Assembly: GCA_030425705.1 (NCBI GenBank)
Contig: JAUHZU010000011.1
Span: 62,001 to 126,000, forward strand
DNA length: 64,000 nucleotides
From: Phycisphaerae bacterium
GTDB taxonomy: Bacteria > Planctomycetota > Phycisphaerae > Phycisphaerales > Phycisphaeraceae
Reading direction: 5' to 3'
In this document: one piece after another, positions 54,428 through 63,698 of the stretch
Numbering within the stretch: the stretch's first letter is position 1
Layout: each line of letters begins with the position of its first letter
The notes under the pieces: generated by a model
The model's input: the letters and a program-made list of their open reading frames with translations, nothing else
What the model was told of the DNA's origin: nothing
Databases searched by the model: none
Made by a program: the position numbers and the translations under genes

Positions 54428-56237
54428 GCAACCCAACACCCCCGAGCCGATTGTCGGCCTGACCCTGCGTTTCCTGGACGGCCAGCTCAGCGATGCCGAG
54501 GTCCAGGCCCTGGCGGACAACCTACGAGCCGACCAGGCGCTGGTCGATCGGTTTGTCGAGATCTGCCTGCAGGAACAGCTCGTCGCCGACATGGGCGCGG
54601 CAGGCCTGCACGACGAAGACCCGGACGCCGATGTCTCGACGTCGGTCATGCTCGACATCATCCAGCGCGAGCGGGATGCCCGTCTGCATGAGGCGGCCGC
54701 GGCCGCCAAGGCCAAGCCCGTCGAGCAGCCGTCGTCACCCCGCCGGTTGGTCATCGAGGAGACCCCGCCCCGGCGAGTCATCGTTATCCCGAGCTGGGCG
54801 GTCTACGGGTCCATCGCCGCCGCGCTCCTGATCGCGGCGCTGGTCGTTTTCACGTCCCAGCCGACACCCACGGGCCCCGTCTCGGACCCTACCGCCGATA
54901 CGCAGCCGCCTGCGCCGGACGCGCCATCACCAGTCGCCACCCTGACCCGCGTGCATAGCGCGGTCTGGTACGGGCAGGACGGCCAACCCACGACAGCGCT
55001 TCCGGGGCCGCTGTTAGCGGGCACACACCTGCAGTTGATCGACGGACTGGCCGAGGTAGAGATGGGCGACGGTGCCGTCGTTTACCTCCAGGGGCCGGCC
55101 TCCGTGCATGTCGATACGCCCGGGAGTCTCCGGCTGGACCAGGGGCGGCTGACCGCCAAAGCCGAAGGCCAGGCCGAGGGTTTCGAGGTCTGGACCCCGC
55201 AGGCCCGTATCACCGACCACGGCACGGAGTTCGGTGTCTCGGTCGGCGAGTCGGGCCAGGAGCAGGCCGAGGTCTTCTCCGGACGAGTGATCCTCCAGCC
55301 GACGACCCCCGGCCGCGACGGTCGCGAAGTGACGCTCCGCAGCGGGCAGGGTTTGGCGATCAACCGGGACGGGGACACACGCAGCATCTCGGCCCGCGAG
55401 CTGAGCTACGTCCGCGACCTTGAGTTTGAGGCGCTGGTCCTGGCCGAGACCGGGTCGGCCTATCACCGCTGGCTAGCCTACACCTACCAGGTCCGCCGCG
55501 ACCCCGCAGTGGTGGCCTACTACGTCTTTGACGAGAACGACGTCGGCCGCAACCGGCTCATCAACCATGCCGCCGGGACGGAGATCGCCAGCGACGGCTT
55601 CCTCGGCGACGGCGGGAACACCAGCCCCCCCGAATGGACCGACGGCCGGTTCGAGCAGACCCGGGCCCTGAGCTTCGGCATCGACCCGCACGGCGACTGC
55701 CGGGGGGTGATCGTCCCGGACTCCGACGCTTTGGACTTCGCCGGCGCGATGACCCTCGCGGCATGGATCCGCTTCGACGAAGCCTCCACCGCTTGGAACA
55801 CCATCCTCAGCAAACGCGACATCCCGCCAGCCAACCTCAACTACCAGCTCAGCGTCTCCGGCCAGTGGTACGAGGGCCACTGCAGGTTCCAGTTCGGCAC
55901 CGGCATCGACTCTCAGGACTTCCCGGGATTCACAGAAACACCCAGCGCTACACGGGGCGACACCACCGACTGGCAACACATCGCGGTCGTCAGCGATGGC
56001 ACCACCTTGCGGTTCTACATCAATGGCGAACGCGTGGCGGAAACCAACCAGCCGATGCCCCCGACCGTCAACAACGCGCCGCTGCTCATCGGGACCTCGT
56101 CCCCCGACCTGCAGCCGCCGTGGCAGCACGGCAGACGCCCGCTGAACGGACGCATGAGCGAACTGCTGCTCGCTAACCGTGCGTTCGCCGACCGAGACAT
56201 CCGCTCGCTCTACGAGGCGGGCCGACCCCAGGACTAA
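54420..56237 (+). CDS. FecR/LamG transmembrane protein, likely anti-sigma factor (cassette B)
   Basis: 605-residue paralogue of 6018-7901 with the same order of parts: cytoplasmic N-terminus 1-118 (LRFLDGQLSDAEVQALADNL resembles the cassette A region LIEAQSRGTLTADQLQELEHL), a membrane helix at about 121-145, a FecR-like domain (about 165-300), and a LamG jellyroll (about 420-600) ending DIRSLYEAGRP. The shared block RRDPAxxAYYxFDxN is followed by PxWxxGRFxQxxALxFG in both. The start is GTG at 54420, overlapping the sigma factor stop by eight bases. LamG implies binding of a glycan outside the cell; sensing by release of the sigma factor is inference. Confidence 0.87.
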   Translation: MAEQPNTPEPIVGLTLRFLDGQLSDAEVQALADNLRADQALVDRFVEICLQEQLVADMGAAGLHDEDPDADVSTSVMLDIIQRERDARLHEAAAAAKAKPVEQPSSPRRLVIEETPPRRVIVIPSWAVYGSIAAALLIAALVVFTSQPTPTGPVSDPTADTQPPAPDAPSPVATLTRVHSAVWYGQDGQPTTALPGPLLAGTHLQLIDGLAEVEMGDGAVVYLQGPASVHVDTPGSLRLDQGRLTAKAEGQAEGFEVWTPQARITDHGTEFGVSVGESGQEQAEVFSGRVILQPTTPGRDGREVTLRSGQGLAINRDGDTRSISARELSYVRDLEFEALVLAETGSAYHRWLAYTYQVRRDPAVVAYYVFDENDVGRNRLINHAAGTEIASDGFLGDGGNTSPPEWTDGRFEQTRALSFGIDPHGDCRGVIVPDSDALDFAGAMTLAAWIRFDEASTAWNTILSKRDIPPANLNYQLSVSGQWYEGHCRFQFGTGIDSQDFPGFTETPSATRGDTTDWQHIAVVSDGTTLRFYINGERVAETNQPMPPTVNNAPLLIGTSSPDLQPPWQHGRRPLNGRMSELLLANRAFADRDIRSLYEAGRPQD

Positions 56238-56555
56238 ACACAACCCACACCTGCAAGACAACGATTCCACACCCCGGCATGCCAGACTCGGCATCGCCCA
56301 ACCCCGCGCAACCATGATGACCGTTGACTTCTCACTGCCTTCCTCCTTCCCGGTACCCGGCCGCGTGGCCGGGTGCCGGATTCCCGCCGAACGTTTCGGT
56401 TCCGTTTTTCTGTCAGGAAGCGGTGTGCGTTCGGTTTGCACAACGTAAGCGGCTGTATGGACTTGTGAAGGGCGACCGGACTCGCTGACCCGCCCCAACA
56501 CGGCCACCGCGGCCACACGCCGCCACGAACCCACCTCCCCACCTTGGAGCCAACC
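56238..56555 (+). other. 318-base leader region of the cassette B pseudopilin
   Basis: No gene is seen. It contains a 13-bp stem with a GCGT loop (CCGGTACCCGGCC 56350-56362 / GGCCGGGTGCCGG 56367-56379, one G-U pair), then a short hairpin CCGAA-CGT-TTCGG (56387-56399) and a T-run at 56405-56409. Together this looks like a terminator or attenuator that would end part of the sigma/LamG transcript before the pseudopilin. The ribosome binding site TTGGAG precedes the pseudopilin ATG. Confidence 0.55.
56350..56409 (+). terminator. Terminator-like double hairpin upstream of the pseudopilin
   Basis: A 13-bp GC-rich stem with a GCGT loop and a second 5-bp hairpin precede TTTTT. The spacing of the strong stem to the T-run (about 25 bases) is longer than for a textbook terminator, so an attenuator or partial terminator is as likely. 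Confidence 0.5.
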
Positions 56556-57362
56556 ATGACTCGCCCAACCAAGGCCTTCACCCTGATCGAACTGCTCGTG
56601 GTGATCTCGATCATCGCGCTGCTGATCGGCATCCTCCTGCCCGCGTTGGGCGCTGCACGGCGGTCGGCACGCGCGACCAAGTGCGCCTCCAACCAACGCC
56701 AGATGGGCATCGCCTCCATCGCATTCGCGGCGGACAACAAGGAGTATGTCCCGATCGCCGGCAAGATCTGGTCGCTCACCGAGTCGGAGGTCCCGCAAAA
56801 CGTCTACGGCGGCGACGGCCGACCCCTGCCGCTGCCCGCGGTCCTGTCGGACTACATGAACTTGGGCGTCGACACCAGCACCGCGCTGGCGGTGCAGATC
56901 CAGCAGCAGGACCTCGACTTCATGGAGCCGTTCCTCTGCCCGCTGCAGGACGAGGTCCCGATCGTCGGGCAGTACCTCGAATTCGTCGCGGGGAGCAGCG
57001 GGATGGGTGCCCGCGGGGCGATCAGCTTCGGCTTCAACGAAGCCCTCTTCGGCAACCGTGCCGGGTCGCAACGCGTCGCGGGCAACACCAACCGCGTCAC
57101 CGATACCAGCAGCACCATGATGTTCGGCGACGCCCAGCCCCGCGACGGCTCGGTCTCCACACCCGGCTGGGTCACCTACCCCAACGAGGAAGGCGCCGGC
57201 GGCTACGACGACACCCTCGTCGACCTCTACGACGTCGGCTACACCGTCTTCGACCTCGAACGCCACCGCGGCGATATGAACATCACTTTCCTCGATGGGC
57301 ACGGGAGCACCGAACAACCCAACGCCTTCGAGGATGTCTACCTGTCCAAGGGGATGCGCTAA
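56556..57362 (+). CDS. Pseudopilin-like protein of cassette B, H-X9-DG type
   Basis: 268-residue pilin-like protein. [25 protein letters not shown] is the prepilin peptidase site and assembly helix; the residue before Phe is Ala rather than the usual Gly. The C-terminal [13 protein letters not shown] is a full H-X9-DG box, the mark of a large planctomycete pseudopilin family. The ATG at 56556 is seven bases after TTGGAG. It lies 318 bases after the FecR/LamG gene, with an intervening hairpin, and about 220 bases before the PEP-CTERM gene. Confidence 0.88.
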   Translation: MTRPTKAFTLIELLVVISIIALLIGILLPALGAARRSARATKCASNQRQMGIASIAFAADNKEYVPIAGKIWSLTESEVPQNVYGGDGRPLPLPAVLSDYMNLGVDTSTALAVQIQQQDLDFMEPFLCPLQDEVPIVGQYLEFVAGSSGMGARGAISFGFNEALFGNRAGSQRVAGNTNRVTDTSSTMMFGDAQPRDGSVSTPGWVTYPNEEGAGGYDDTLVDLYDVGYTVFDLERHRGDMNITFLDGHGSTEQPNAFEDVYLSKGMR

Positions 57363-57451
57363 CGACCAAACCAACGCGCGTCGCTCACCTCGACGTTCGC
57401 GTTTCGACCCCGCCAAGAAGAACAAGGAACCGTGAAAGGAGGAAGAGAGAC

Positions 57452-57589
57452 TTGATTGAAGTGTTGTGCCTGTGTGTAGGTAAGACACGTGATTCACTCA
57501 GCCGGCCCGGCCGGCTTACTCATCCGGCGGAACACCAGTGCGGTGCTGCCGCCATCACTTTCGAAACTTATCTTGGAGATCAAAGATGA
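57452..57589 (+). CDS. Possible small leader ORF upstream of the PEP-CTERM gene
   Basis: A 45-residue frame that starts with TTG ten bases after AAAGGAGG, one of the best ribosome binding sites in the window, and stops at 57587-57589, overlapping the PEP-CTERM ATG as ATGA. The peptide has no family match and an arginine/histidine-rich end. A short GC hairpin (AGCCGG/CCGGCT, 57499-57516) lies inside it. It may be a translated leader that couples to the next gene, or the site may be incidental since that gene has its own ribosome binding site. Confidence 0.3.
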   Translation: MIEVLCLCVGKTRDSLSRPGRLTHPAEHQCGAAAITFETYLGDQR

Positions 57590-58290
57590 ACACCCAACTG
57601 CTTCGTACCCTCGGCACCACCGGCGTCCTGCTCTGCGGCGCGACCGCCGGCAACGCCACGATCCTCGGCTTCGGCCAGATCGGCGGCAGCAACACCACCA
57701 TCCAGGCCAACTACGGCTCGAACGCGACCGCCGACAACTTCGGCCTGGTCGTGAGCAACGGCGCGACCCCGAACATCGCGCTGGTGTGGCAGGACAACTG
57801 GGATATCCACCAGTCCACATGGTTCGATGAAATCGAGGGTACGACCGTCGGCGGCGGCGATTGGGACAACGAGGGCGGCACCGCCCGCGTCGGCCAGCTC
57901 GATTTCGACTCCCACACCATCGGGTTTGTGGCCGACGCCGGCTTCGCCTTGGTCCTCAACTCCTTCGACTTTGCCAACACCGAGGAAACCTCGACCACCA
58001 GCGTCTGGGACCTGACCCTCACCGACGAGTCGTCCAACGTGGTCTGGAGCCAGACCGTCACCCTGACCAACCCCAACAGCGATGTCGTCACCGTGACCCC
58101 GGGCTTTACCGGTGTGGCTGGCATGGACTACGTGCTGACGTTCACCGGCGTCTCTGGCGGCGATGGCGATGGCTCGCCGCAGAACGGCCGCCACGCGATC
58201 GATAACCTCAGCTTCAATCAGGTCCCCGAGCCCGGCTCGCTGGCGCTGCTGGGCCTGGGCGGTTTGGCGCTGCTCCGCCGCCGTCGCTGA
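57586..58290 (+). CDS. PEP-CTERM sorting domain protein
   Basis: 234-residue exported protein: a signal peptide (LLRTLGTTGVLLCGATAGNA), a beta-rich domain of low complexity with many Thr, Asn and Gly (about 25-205), and a C-terminal sorting signal VPEPGSLALLGLGGLALLRRRR (Pro-Glu-Pro, membrane helix, Arg cluster). Such proteins are processed by exosortase and anchored or released outside the cell; no exosortase gene is in the window. The ATG follows GGAG by eight bases. A bidirectional terminator follows the stop by 35 bases. Confidence 0.9.
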   Translation: MNTQLLRTLGTTGVLLCGATAGNATILGFGQIGGSNTTIQANYGSNATADNFGLVVSNGATPNIALVWQDNWDIHQSTWFDEIEGTTVGGGDWDNEGGTARVGQLDFDSHTIGFVADAGFALVLNSFDFANTEETSTTSVWDLTLTDESSNVVWSQTVTLTNPNSDVVTVTPGFTGVAGMDYVLTFTGVSGGDGDGSPQNGRHAIDNLSFNQVPEPGSLALLGLGGLALLRRRR

Positions 58291-58325
58291 TCGACGCGAT
58301 TCACCCACTACGTTTCACGGCTACA

Positions 58326-58360
58326 AAAACACCCACCCGCATACAGCGGGTGGGTGTTTT
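58326..58360. terminator. Bidirectional terminator between PEP-CTERM gene and metK
   Basis: A 15-bp perfect stem (AAAACACCCACCCGC 58326-58340 / GCGGGTGGGTGTTTT 58346-58360) with loop ATACA. A-run and T-run on both sides allow termination of the plus-strand PEP-CTERM gene and the minus-strand metK. Confidence 0.92.
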
Positions 58361-58379
58361 GCTTTGCCCAATACTATTC

Positions 58380-59687
58380 TTATAGCCCCGCCGCCTTCTT
58401 GAACTTCTCGGCCAGGTCGGTCTTCTCCCAGGTAAACGTCTCGTAGGTCTTCTTGCCGACGGTGATGGCGCCGGGCTTGCGGCCGAAGTGGCCGTGGGAG
58501 GCGGTGGGAGAGAAGATCGGGGCGCGGAGCTTGAGGTGTTTGAGGATGCCGGCGGGGGTGAGGGGGACCAGGTCGCGGACGAGCTGGGTAATCTTGGGTT
58601 CGGGGATGCGGCCGGTCTTGTAGGTGTCGACGTGGATGGAGGTGGGCTCGGCGACACCGATGGCATAGGAGAGCTGGACCTCGCAGACGTCGCAGATGCC
58701 GGCCTTGACGAGGTTCTTGGCGATGTAGCGGGCCATGTAGGCGGCGGAGCGGTCGACCTTGGAGGGGTCCTTGCCAGAAAACGCGCCGCCGCCGTGTCGG
58801 CCCCGTCCGCCGTAGGTGTCGACGATGATCTTTCGGCCGGTGAGCCCGACGTCGCCGTGGGGCCCGCCGATCTCGAACTGGCCGGTGGGGTTGACGAAGA
58901 CTTTCAGTGCGCCCTTGGGGACGCGGGTCTTGGCGGTGGGGTTGAAAACGAGCTTGGTGGCCTTCTTGTCGTAGAGCTTCTTGGGCAAGCACGGCTCGAT
59001 GATGTGCTTGAAGACTTCTTTGCCGAGTTTGGCCTGACGTGCGTCGCCGTTCCAGTCGGCGGTGTGCTGGGTGGAGAGGACGACGGCGTCGATGCGGACG
59101 GGCTTGTTGTTGATGTCGTACTCAACAGTCACTTGGCTCTTCGCGTCGGGGCGGAGGCCTTTGATCGGCGGGTTTTTCTTGGTACGGACCGCGGCGTGCC
59201 GGGCGACCATCTTGTGCGAGAGGTCGATAGGCAGGGGCATGAGGTCGGCGGTTTCCTTGCAGGCGTAGCCGAACATCAGGCCCTGATCACCCGCGCCCTG
59301 TTCATCTGCCTTGGAACGGTCGACCCCCTGGTTGATGTCCATCGACTGGCTGTGCATCACGCGAAGGACGCCGCAGTTCTCGGCATCGAACTTCATGCCC
59401 AGGTCCCCGTCGTAGCCGATGCGCCGGATCGTATCGCGGGCGGTCTGCTCGGCGTTGGCCAGGGCGCGTTCAGCGCCGATGTTGTGGACGGTGATCTCCC
59501 CGCCGATGACGACCAAGCCAGTCGTGACGAACGTCTCGCAGGCGACACGCGCCTGGGGGTCGTGGGCGAGCAGGGAATCGAGGACCGCGTCGCTGATCTG
59601 GTCGGCGACCTTGTCGGGGTGGCCCATCGAGACGGACTCGGAGGTGAAGAAGTAGTGTTCGTCGAGGGGCTTGTTGTTCTTGGCCAT
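58380..59687 (-). CDS. metK: S-adenosylmethionine synthase
   Basis: 435-residue enzyme that forms SAM from methionine and [82 protein letters not shown] and [31 protein letters not shown] are the conserved blocks, including the catalytic His and the GGAFSGKD phosphate-binding loop. It is about 50 residues longer than the E. coli enzyme, spread over loops. The ATG at 59687 starts [14 protein letters not shown]. The 5' untranslated region contains a run of 11 C (transcript sense), and no ribosome binding site is obvious. Confidence 0.96.
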   Translation of the reverse strand: MAKNNKPLDEHYFFTSESVSMGHPDKVADQISDAVLDSLLAHDPQARVACETFVTTGLVVIGGEITVHNIGAERALANAEQTARDTIRRIGYDGDLGMKFDAENCGVLRVMHSQSMDINQGVDRSKADEQGAGDQGLMFGYACKETADLMPLPIDLSHKMVARHAAVRTKKNPPIKGLRPDAKSQVTVEYDINNKPVRIDAVVLSTQHTADWNGDARQAKLGKEVFKHIIEPCLPKKLYDKKATKLVFNPTAKTRVPKGALKVFVNPTGQFEIGGPHGDVGLTGRKIIVDTYGGRGRHGGGAFSGKDPSKVDRSAAYMARYIAKNLVKAGICDVCEVQLSYAIGVAEPTSIHVDTYKTGRIPEPKITQLVRDLVPLTPAGILKHLKLRAPIFSPTASHGHFGRKPGAITVGKKTYETFTWEKTDLAEKFKKAAGL

Positions 59688-59702
59688 GGTTTTTGTTTCG
59701 AT

Positions 59703-59713
59703 GGGGGGGGGGG
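59703..59713. repeat. Poly-G tract of 11 in the metK leader
   Basis: Eleven consecutive G on the plus strand (C in metK mRNA) 16 bases upstream of the metK ATG, where a ribosome binding site would lie. Such tracts are prone to slipped-strand length change and to sequencing error. Confidence 0.9.
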
Positions 59714-59798
59714 TGCCGTGTGGCGGTTTTATAGAAGGGTTATCCGGCCGTCGGCATTGGACTGTGCTATCGCGGGCGATCCGTCGCACGCGGCCGAG

Positions 59799-59827
59799 TT
59801 TTTAGCGTTTTTATCTTATGAAAGCAA
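59799..59827 (-). promoter_or_regulatory. Possible metK promoter
   Basis: On the minus strand TTGCTT and TAAAAA are separated by exactly 17 bases within the only AT-rich patch of the metK-YceI intergenic region. The hexamers match the consensus only partly (three and four of six). Confidence 0.35.
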
Positions 59828-59966
59828 ACGAAGCGCACCGCAAGCCGTGCTTTTGTGCGGCCCGATCCGCGTAACTTCGACGGCACCTCCGCGTCGATCC
59901 GGTAGCCGGTCGGGAAGGCAATCACACATCTGACTACATCCTCGCTGGACCAGACAGGAACCATCC

Positions 59967-61730
59967 ATGCCCCACTTCAAGACCCTGCTGCTCGTCGCCA
60001 TCCTACTGCTGAACACGGCGCTCGCCGGCGGAGCGCTCTACATCGCTAATCTGTCGCGCGCGGTCGACTACGGCGAATCGGCCGACACGCTCGGCAGCAT
60101 CGACCTGGCACGGGTAGCCGGCTACACGCCCGACGCCGAGCGGGGCGACCTGGCCGTCCCGCTGTCGGCGATGCAGCGCGGCGGCAACTTCCGTATCGAC
60201 TTCACCGCCGGGAAGCAGACCACGTTCGGTCGGGAAGAACACGAGGGCACCTGGGACGAGCTGAGCGGGGCGGTCGTGTACCGGCCGGAGACGCAAGAGC
60301 TGCTGGCGATCGAGATCGCGTTCGCGGTCACCTCGCTCCGCACCGATGCGCTGCCGCTGACCAACACGGTCCTGGCCGGGGAGAAGTGGTTCGACTACGA
60401 GAACCACCCGACGGCGACGTTTGTATGCGACAGGGTGAAGGAGTACGAAGCTCCAGCAGATGACGCCCCATCCGGCTCCGCGACGCACGTACTCGTTGGC
60501 ACGTTCACTCTCAACGGGATTGCGAAGGAGTTAGCGATCCCCGCGGCGCTCGCGTTCTCGGGCCAGGCCCTGACGCTCGACGCATCGTTCGAGCTGCTGC
60601 GCAGCGACTACTCGGTGGCGAAGCGCGAGGGCTCGCTGGCCGGCGCCGCGGGCGGCGCGACCTCGGAGGTGGACGACGCGGTCCGGCTCCGTGTCCGCAT
60701 GACCGCCTCGCCCGACCCCGCCGCGGTGATCGCGGAGTTGGCTGGGGTGTTAGAACGGCAAGAGGAAACAATTGGAAAGATTGATCGGATATTGTCGCAG
60801 ATGGAAGAGCGATTGCGTGTTGTTGAAGCAAGGGCCATGAACCTGCCGTCAGGCACCGCAAATGCCTTGCCTATTGATGTGAGCGAGCTACCCGCCAGGT
60901 TTACGGATTTTTCGCCGATCTACATCAAGGAGAACATGCCCGACGGGCGGGAGGTGCCACGTCTAAACCGACACGTGCCGTTTGATATGGTCCTGGTGCC
61001 CGGCGATTCGGATGCGGGTTTGCACCCGTTTTATCTGTCACGGCTAGAAGTGACCTGGGGCATGATTGAAGCATGGAGTTACTGCAGAGACATCGAAGAT
61101 GTTGACGAGATCAAGCGATTGATCCGGGAGGGGTTGCGGCCTTCTCCGCTGTATGGTGACCCAAGCGTGCTGGTACAGATGAACATCGCAGAAAACCCGG
61201 CACGCGCCGTGTCACGTCTTACCGCCGAGAGCTTTTGCAAGTGGCTGAGCGATAAAACAGGGAGGCAGTATCGGCTGCCGACTGAAGCGGAATGGGAACG
61301 TGCCTTTCTTGCTGGCGGCGGGATGCCAAGCGATCTTAGTGCGAGCGCGTGGCACTTCGAGAACGCACCATATGATGAGTTTTTTGGTGAGCCGGTTGAG
61401 AGCCCGGAACTAATGACGGAAGTGCCCGCCGCGGGGACAAAAAAGGCCAACGCACTGGGTATCCACGACATGCTCGGAAGCGTATCTGAATGGGTGATCC
61501 CTGTGAACCCTGCGGAACGCGCACTGCGCGGGGGCAACATCCGTACCCGGCGGTCCGATCTCGTTTTCGAATGGCGCGAGGTGGAAGACCCTATCGCCTG
61601 GCACGCAGCCTATCCGAATGAACCCAGCCGATTCTGGTACCCGTCGTACGAGTTCGGCGGCATCCGCCTCGTCTGCGAGGCGCAGAGCGTCGTAGACAAT
61701 CCGCCGGCGGGAGAAGCGCCGGTCGAGTAG
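59967..61730 (+). CDS. YceI domain fused to SUMF1/FGE-like domain
   Basis: 587-residue exported or membrane-anchored protein. An N-terminal hydrophobic segment (5-29) is followed by a YceI-type lipocalin-like domain (about 70-246; WFDYENHPTATFVCDRV, GTFTLNGIAKELAIPAAL, RSDYSVAK). A coiled coil (about 252-292) links it to a sulfatase-modifying-factor (FGE) type C-type lectin-like domain (about 335-571; LSRLEVTWGMIEAWSYC, YRLPTEAEWERAF, GVSEWV-type GSVSEWV, GGIRLVCE). The catalytic Cys pair of FGE is absent (RALRGGNIRTRRSDL), so it is unlikely to oxidise sulfatases. The ATG follows AGGA. The 3' half has lower GC than neighbours. Confidence 0.85.
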   Translation: MPHFKTLLLVAILLLNTALAGGALYIANLSRAVDYGESADTLGSIDLARVAGYTPDAERGDLAVPLSAMQRGGNFRIDFTAGKQTTFGREEHEGTWDELSGAVVYRPETQELLAIEIAFAVTSLRTDALPLTNTVLAGEKWFDYENHPTATFVCDRVKEYEAPADDAPSGSATHVLVGTFTLNGIAKELAIPAALAFSGQALTLDASFELLRSDYSVAKREGSLAGAAGGATSEVDDAVRLRVRMTASPDPAAVIAELAGVLERQEETIGKIDRILSQMEERLRVVEARAMNLPSGTANALPIDVSELPARFTDFSPIYIKENMPDGREVPRLNRHVPFDMVLVPGDSDAGLHPFYLSRLEVTWGMIEAWSYCRDIEDVDEIKRLIREGLRPSPLYGDPSVLVQMNIAENPARAVSRLTAESFCKWLSDKTGRQYRLPTEAEWERAFLAGGGMPSDLSASAWHFENAPYDEFFGEPVESPELMTEVPAAGTKKANALGIHDMLGSVSEWVIPVNPAERALRGGNIRTRRSDLVFEWREVEDPIAWHAAYPNEPSRFWYPSYEFGGIRLVCEAQSVVDNPPAGEAPVE

Positions 61731-61764
61731 ACCGACCGTTGCGCAAGCCAACGACGCCTAGATT

Positions 61765-61839
61765 GCCGCCGCGTCACACGCGGCGGCGGGGGGGGGGGGG
61801 CGGATACATCGACGAGCCCGCCGCGTGTGACGCAGCGGC
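61765..61839. repeat. Inverted repeat with G13 between convergent genes
   Basis: Between the stops of the YceI-SUMF1 gene and fhs lie two 22-base arms (61765-61786 and 61818-61839; one mismatch) that could pair as one long stem. Each arm is also nearly self-complementary: the first forms a 10-bp stem GCCGCCGCGT/ACGCGGCGGC with loop CAC. The spacer contains a run of 13 G (61788-61800). It probably serves both genes as a transcription end; no T-run is present. Confidence 0.75.
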
Positions 61840-61894
61840 TAAAATCAATCACGATGTGGCTTGTGAGTTGGCGTAGATGGCTCGCTCGATCCGC

Positions 61895-63586
61895 TCAGAA
61901 CAACCCTACAACCTGGTTGTTCTCGTCCAGATCGATCGCCTCGGCCGAGGGCTGCTTGGGCAGGCCCGGCATCGTCATGATGTCGCCGGTGAGAACGACG
62001 ACGAACCCCGCGCCGGCGGACAACCGGACGTCGCTGATCGGCACGTTGAAGCCCTTGGGCCGGTTGCGCAGTTTCGCGTCGGTCGACAGAGAGTACTGCG
62101 TCTTGGCCATGCACACCGGTAGACCGCCGTGCCCATCCGCCTCGAGCTGACGGATCTTGTTGCGTACGCGGAAGTCCGCCTCGATGTCGTCCGCGCCGTA
62201 GACCTTCTGCGCGACCGACCGGACCTTGTCCCACAGGCCCGCGTCGTTGTCATAAGTCAGCTTCAGGTCGGCCTTCCCCGACTCGGCCAGCGCGACGACG
62301 GCCTTGGCCAGGTCTTCCGCGCCCGCGCCGCCCAGTTCCCAGTGGCGCGACTGGATCACCTCCACGCCGAGCTTGTCGGCTGCGTCGCGGATCGCGGCGA
62401 CCTCCTCGTCGATATCACTCACGAAGGTGTTGATGCACACGACACAGGGGATGCCGAAGCCCTGCACGTTCTCGACGTGCTTGGTCAGGTTCGCCAAGCC
62501 CTTGGTCACGGCCGACACATTGGGCGTACTGAGCTGGTCCTTCTCGACCCCGCCGTGGCTCTTGAGCGCACGCACGGTCGCCACGATGACCGCCGCGTCC
62601 GGCGAGAGCCCGGACTTGCGGCACTTGATGTTCAGGAACTTCTCTGCGCCGAGGTCCGCGCCGAAGCCCGCCTCGGTCACGGTGTAATCGGCGCAACGCA
62701 TCGCCAGCTTGGTCGCCATCACGCTGTTGCAGCCGTGCGCGATGTTGGCAAACGGCCCGCCGTGGACCAGCGCGGGCGTGCCTTCGAGCGTCTGGACCAG
62801 GTTCGGCGCGAAGGCGTCCTTGAGCAGCACGGTCATCGCGCCGTGGACCTTCAAGTCCGAGGCACGGATGGGCATACGGTCGCGGGTATAGGCGACGATG
62901 ATCTTGCCCATGCGCTGCTTGAGCTCGCCCAGGGTCTGCGCAAGGCAGAATATGGCCATGACCTCGGAGGCGACGGTGATGTCGTAGCCGTCCTCGCGTG
63001 CGTAGCCGTTGCCGACGCCGCCGAGCCCGACGGTCACCTTGCGGAGCGCCCGGTCGTTCATGTCGACGACGCGTCGCCAGACGATGCGGCGGGTGTCGAT
63101 ACCCAGCGCGTTGCCATGGTGGATGTGGTTGTCGATTGCCGCGGCGAGGAGGTTGTTCGCGAGCCCGATGGCATGGAAGTCGCCGGTGAAATGGAGGTTG
63201 ATCTCCTCCATCGGCACGACCTGGCTGTGGCCACCCCCGGCCGCGCCGCCCTTCATCCCGAAGCACGGTCCGAGCGACGGCTCGCGCAGGCAGATGCAGG
63301 CCTTCCTGCCGATCCGTGAGAGACCGTCGCCCAGACCGACCGTCGTGGTCGTCTTGCCTTCCCCAGCGGGAGTGGGGTTGATCGCGGTGACCAGCACCAG
63401 CTTCCCCATCGGCGCGTCGGCCCGGGCTGCACAGGCGTCCAGCGTGACCTTGGCCTTGGTCTTGCCGTAGAGCTCGAACTCATCCTCGCCCAGCCCGAGC
63501 TTTGCGGCGATCTCCGGGATCGGGCGCAGCGTCGCGTTGCGGGCAATCTCGATGTCGGGCAGGTAGGTCGTTTGTTTATCGGGCAT
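61895..63586 (-). CDS. fhs: Formate-tetrahydrofolate ligase
   Basis: 563-residue enzyme that makes 10-formyl-THF from formate, THF and [26 protein letters not shown] is the P-loop, [48 protein letters not shown]-type [19 protein letters not shown] and [21 protein letters not shown] are the conserved substrate and ATP sites. It gives a route for formate into one-carbon metabolism. AGGAT precedes the ATG. It is a single gene; the formate-dehydrogenase-like enzyme is 37 kb away, so no operon link is seen. Confidence 0.97.
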   Translation of the reverse strand: MPDKQTTYLPDIEIARNATLRPIPEIAAKLGLGEDEFELYGKTKAKVTLDACAARADAPMGKLVLVTAINPTPAGEGKTTTTVGLGDGLSRIGRKACICLREPSLGPCFGMKGGAAGGGHSQVVPMEEINLHFTGDFHAIGLANNLLAAAIDNHIHHGNALGIDTRRIVWRRVVDMNDRALRKVTVGLGGVGNGYAREDGYDITVASEVMAIFCLAQTLGELKQRMGKIIVAYTRDRMPIRASDLKVHGAMTVLLKDAFAPNLVQTLEGTPALVHGGPFANIAHGCNSVMATKLAMRCADYTVTEAGFGADLGAEKFLNIKCRKSGLSPDAAVIVATVRALKSHGGVEKDQLSTPNVSAVTKGLANLTKHVENVQGFGIPCVVCINTFVSDIDEEVAAIRDAADKLGVEVIQSRHWELGGAGAEDLAKAVVALAESGKADLKLTYDNDAGLWDKVRSVAQKVYGADDIEADFRVRNKIRQLEADGHGGLPVCMAKTQYSLSTDAKLRNRPKGFNVPISDVRLSAGAGFVVVLTGDIMTMPGLPKQPSAEAIDLDENNQVVGLF

Positions 63587-63698
63587 CGTGATCCTGTCTA
63601 CAGGTCGCGTCGGATACAGCCCCTATCGGCCGTTCAGCGCGGACAGTTACGGAAACTTTGCCATGGAACCCTGCGTGCGTGTCGCCGCGCGAGGCGTG

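Noticed and set aside
59690-59960. SAM riboswitch upstream of metK
   Set aside because: A GCTAAAA and a CGGCTTGCGG string recall parts of SAM-II, but the required stems and pseudoknot could not be drawn.
59967-61730. Active formylglycine-generating enzyme
   Set aside because: The SUMF1-type fold is present, but the Cys pair needed for catalysis is missing and no sulfatase gene is nearby.
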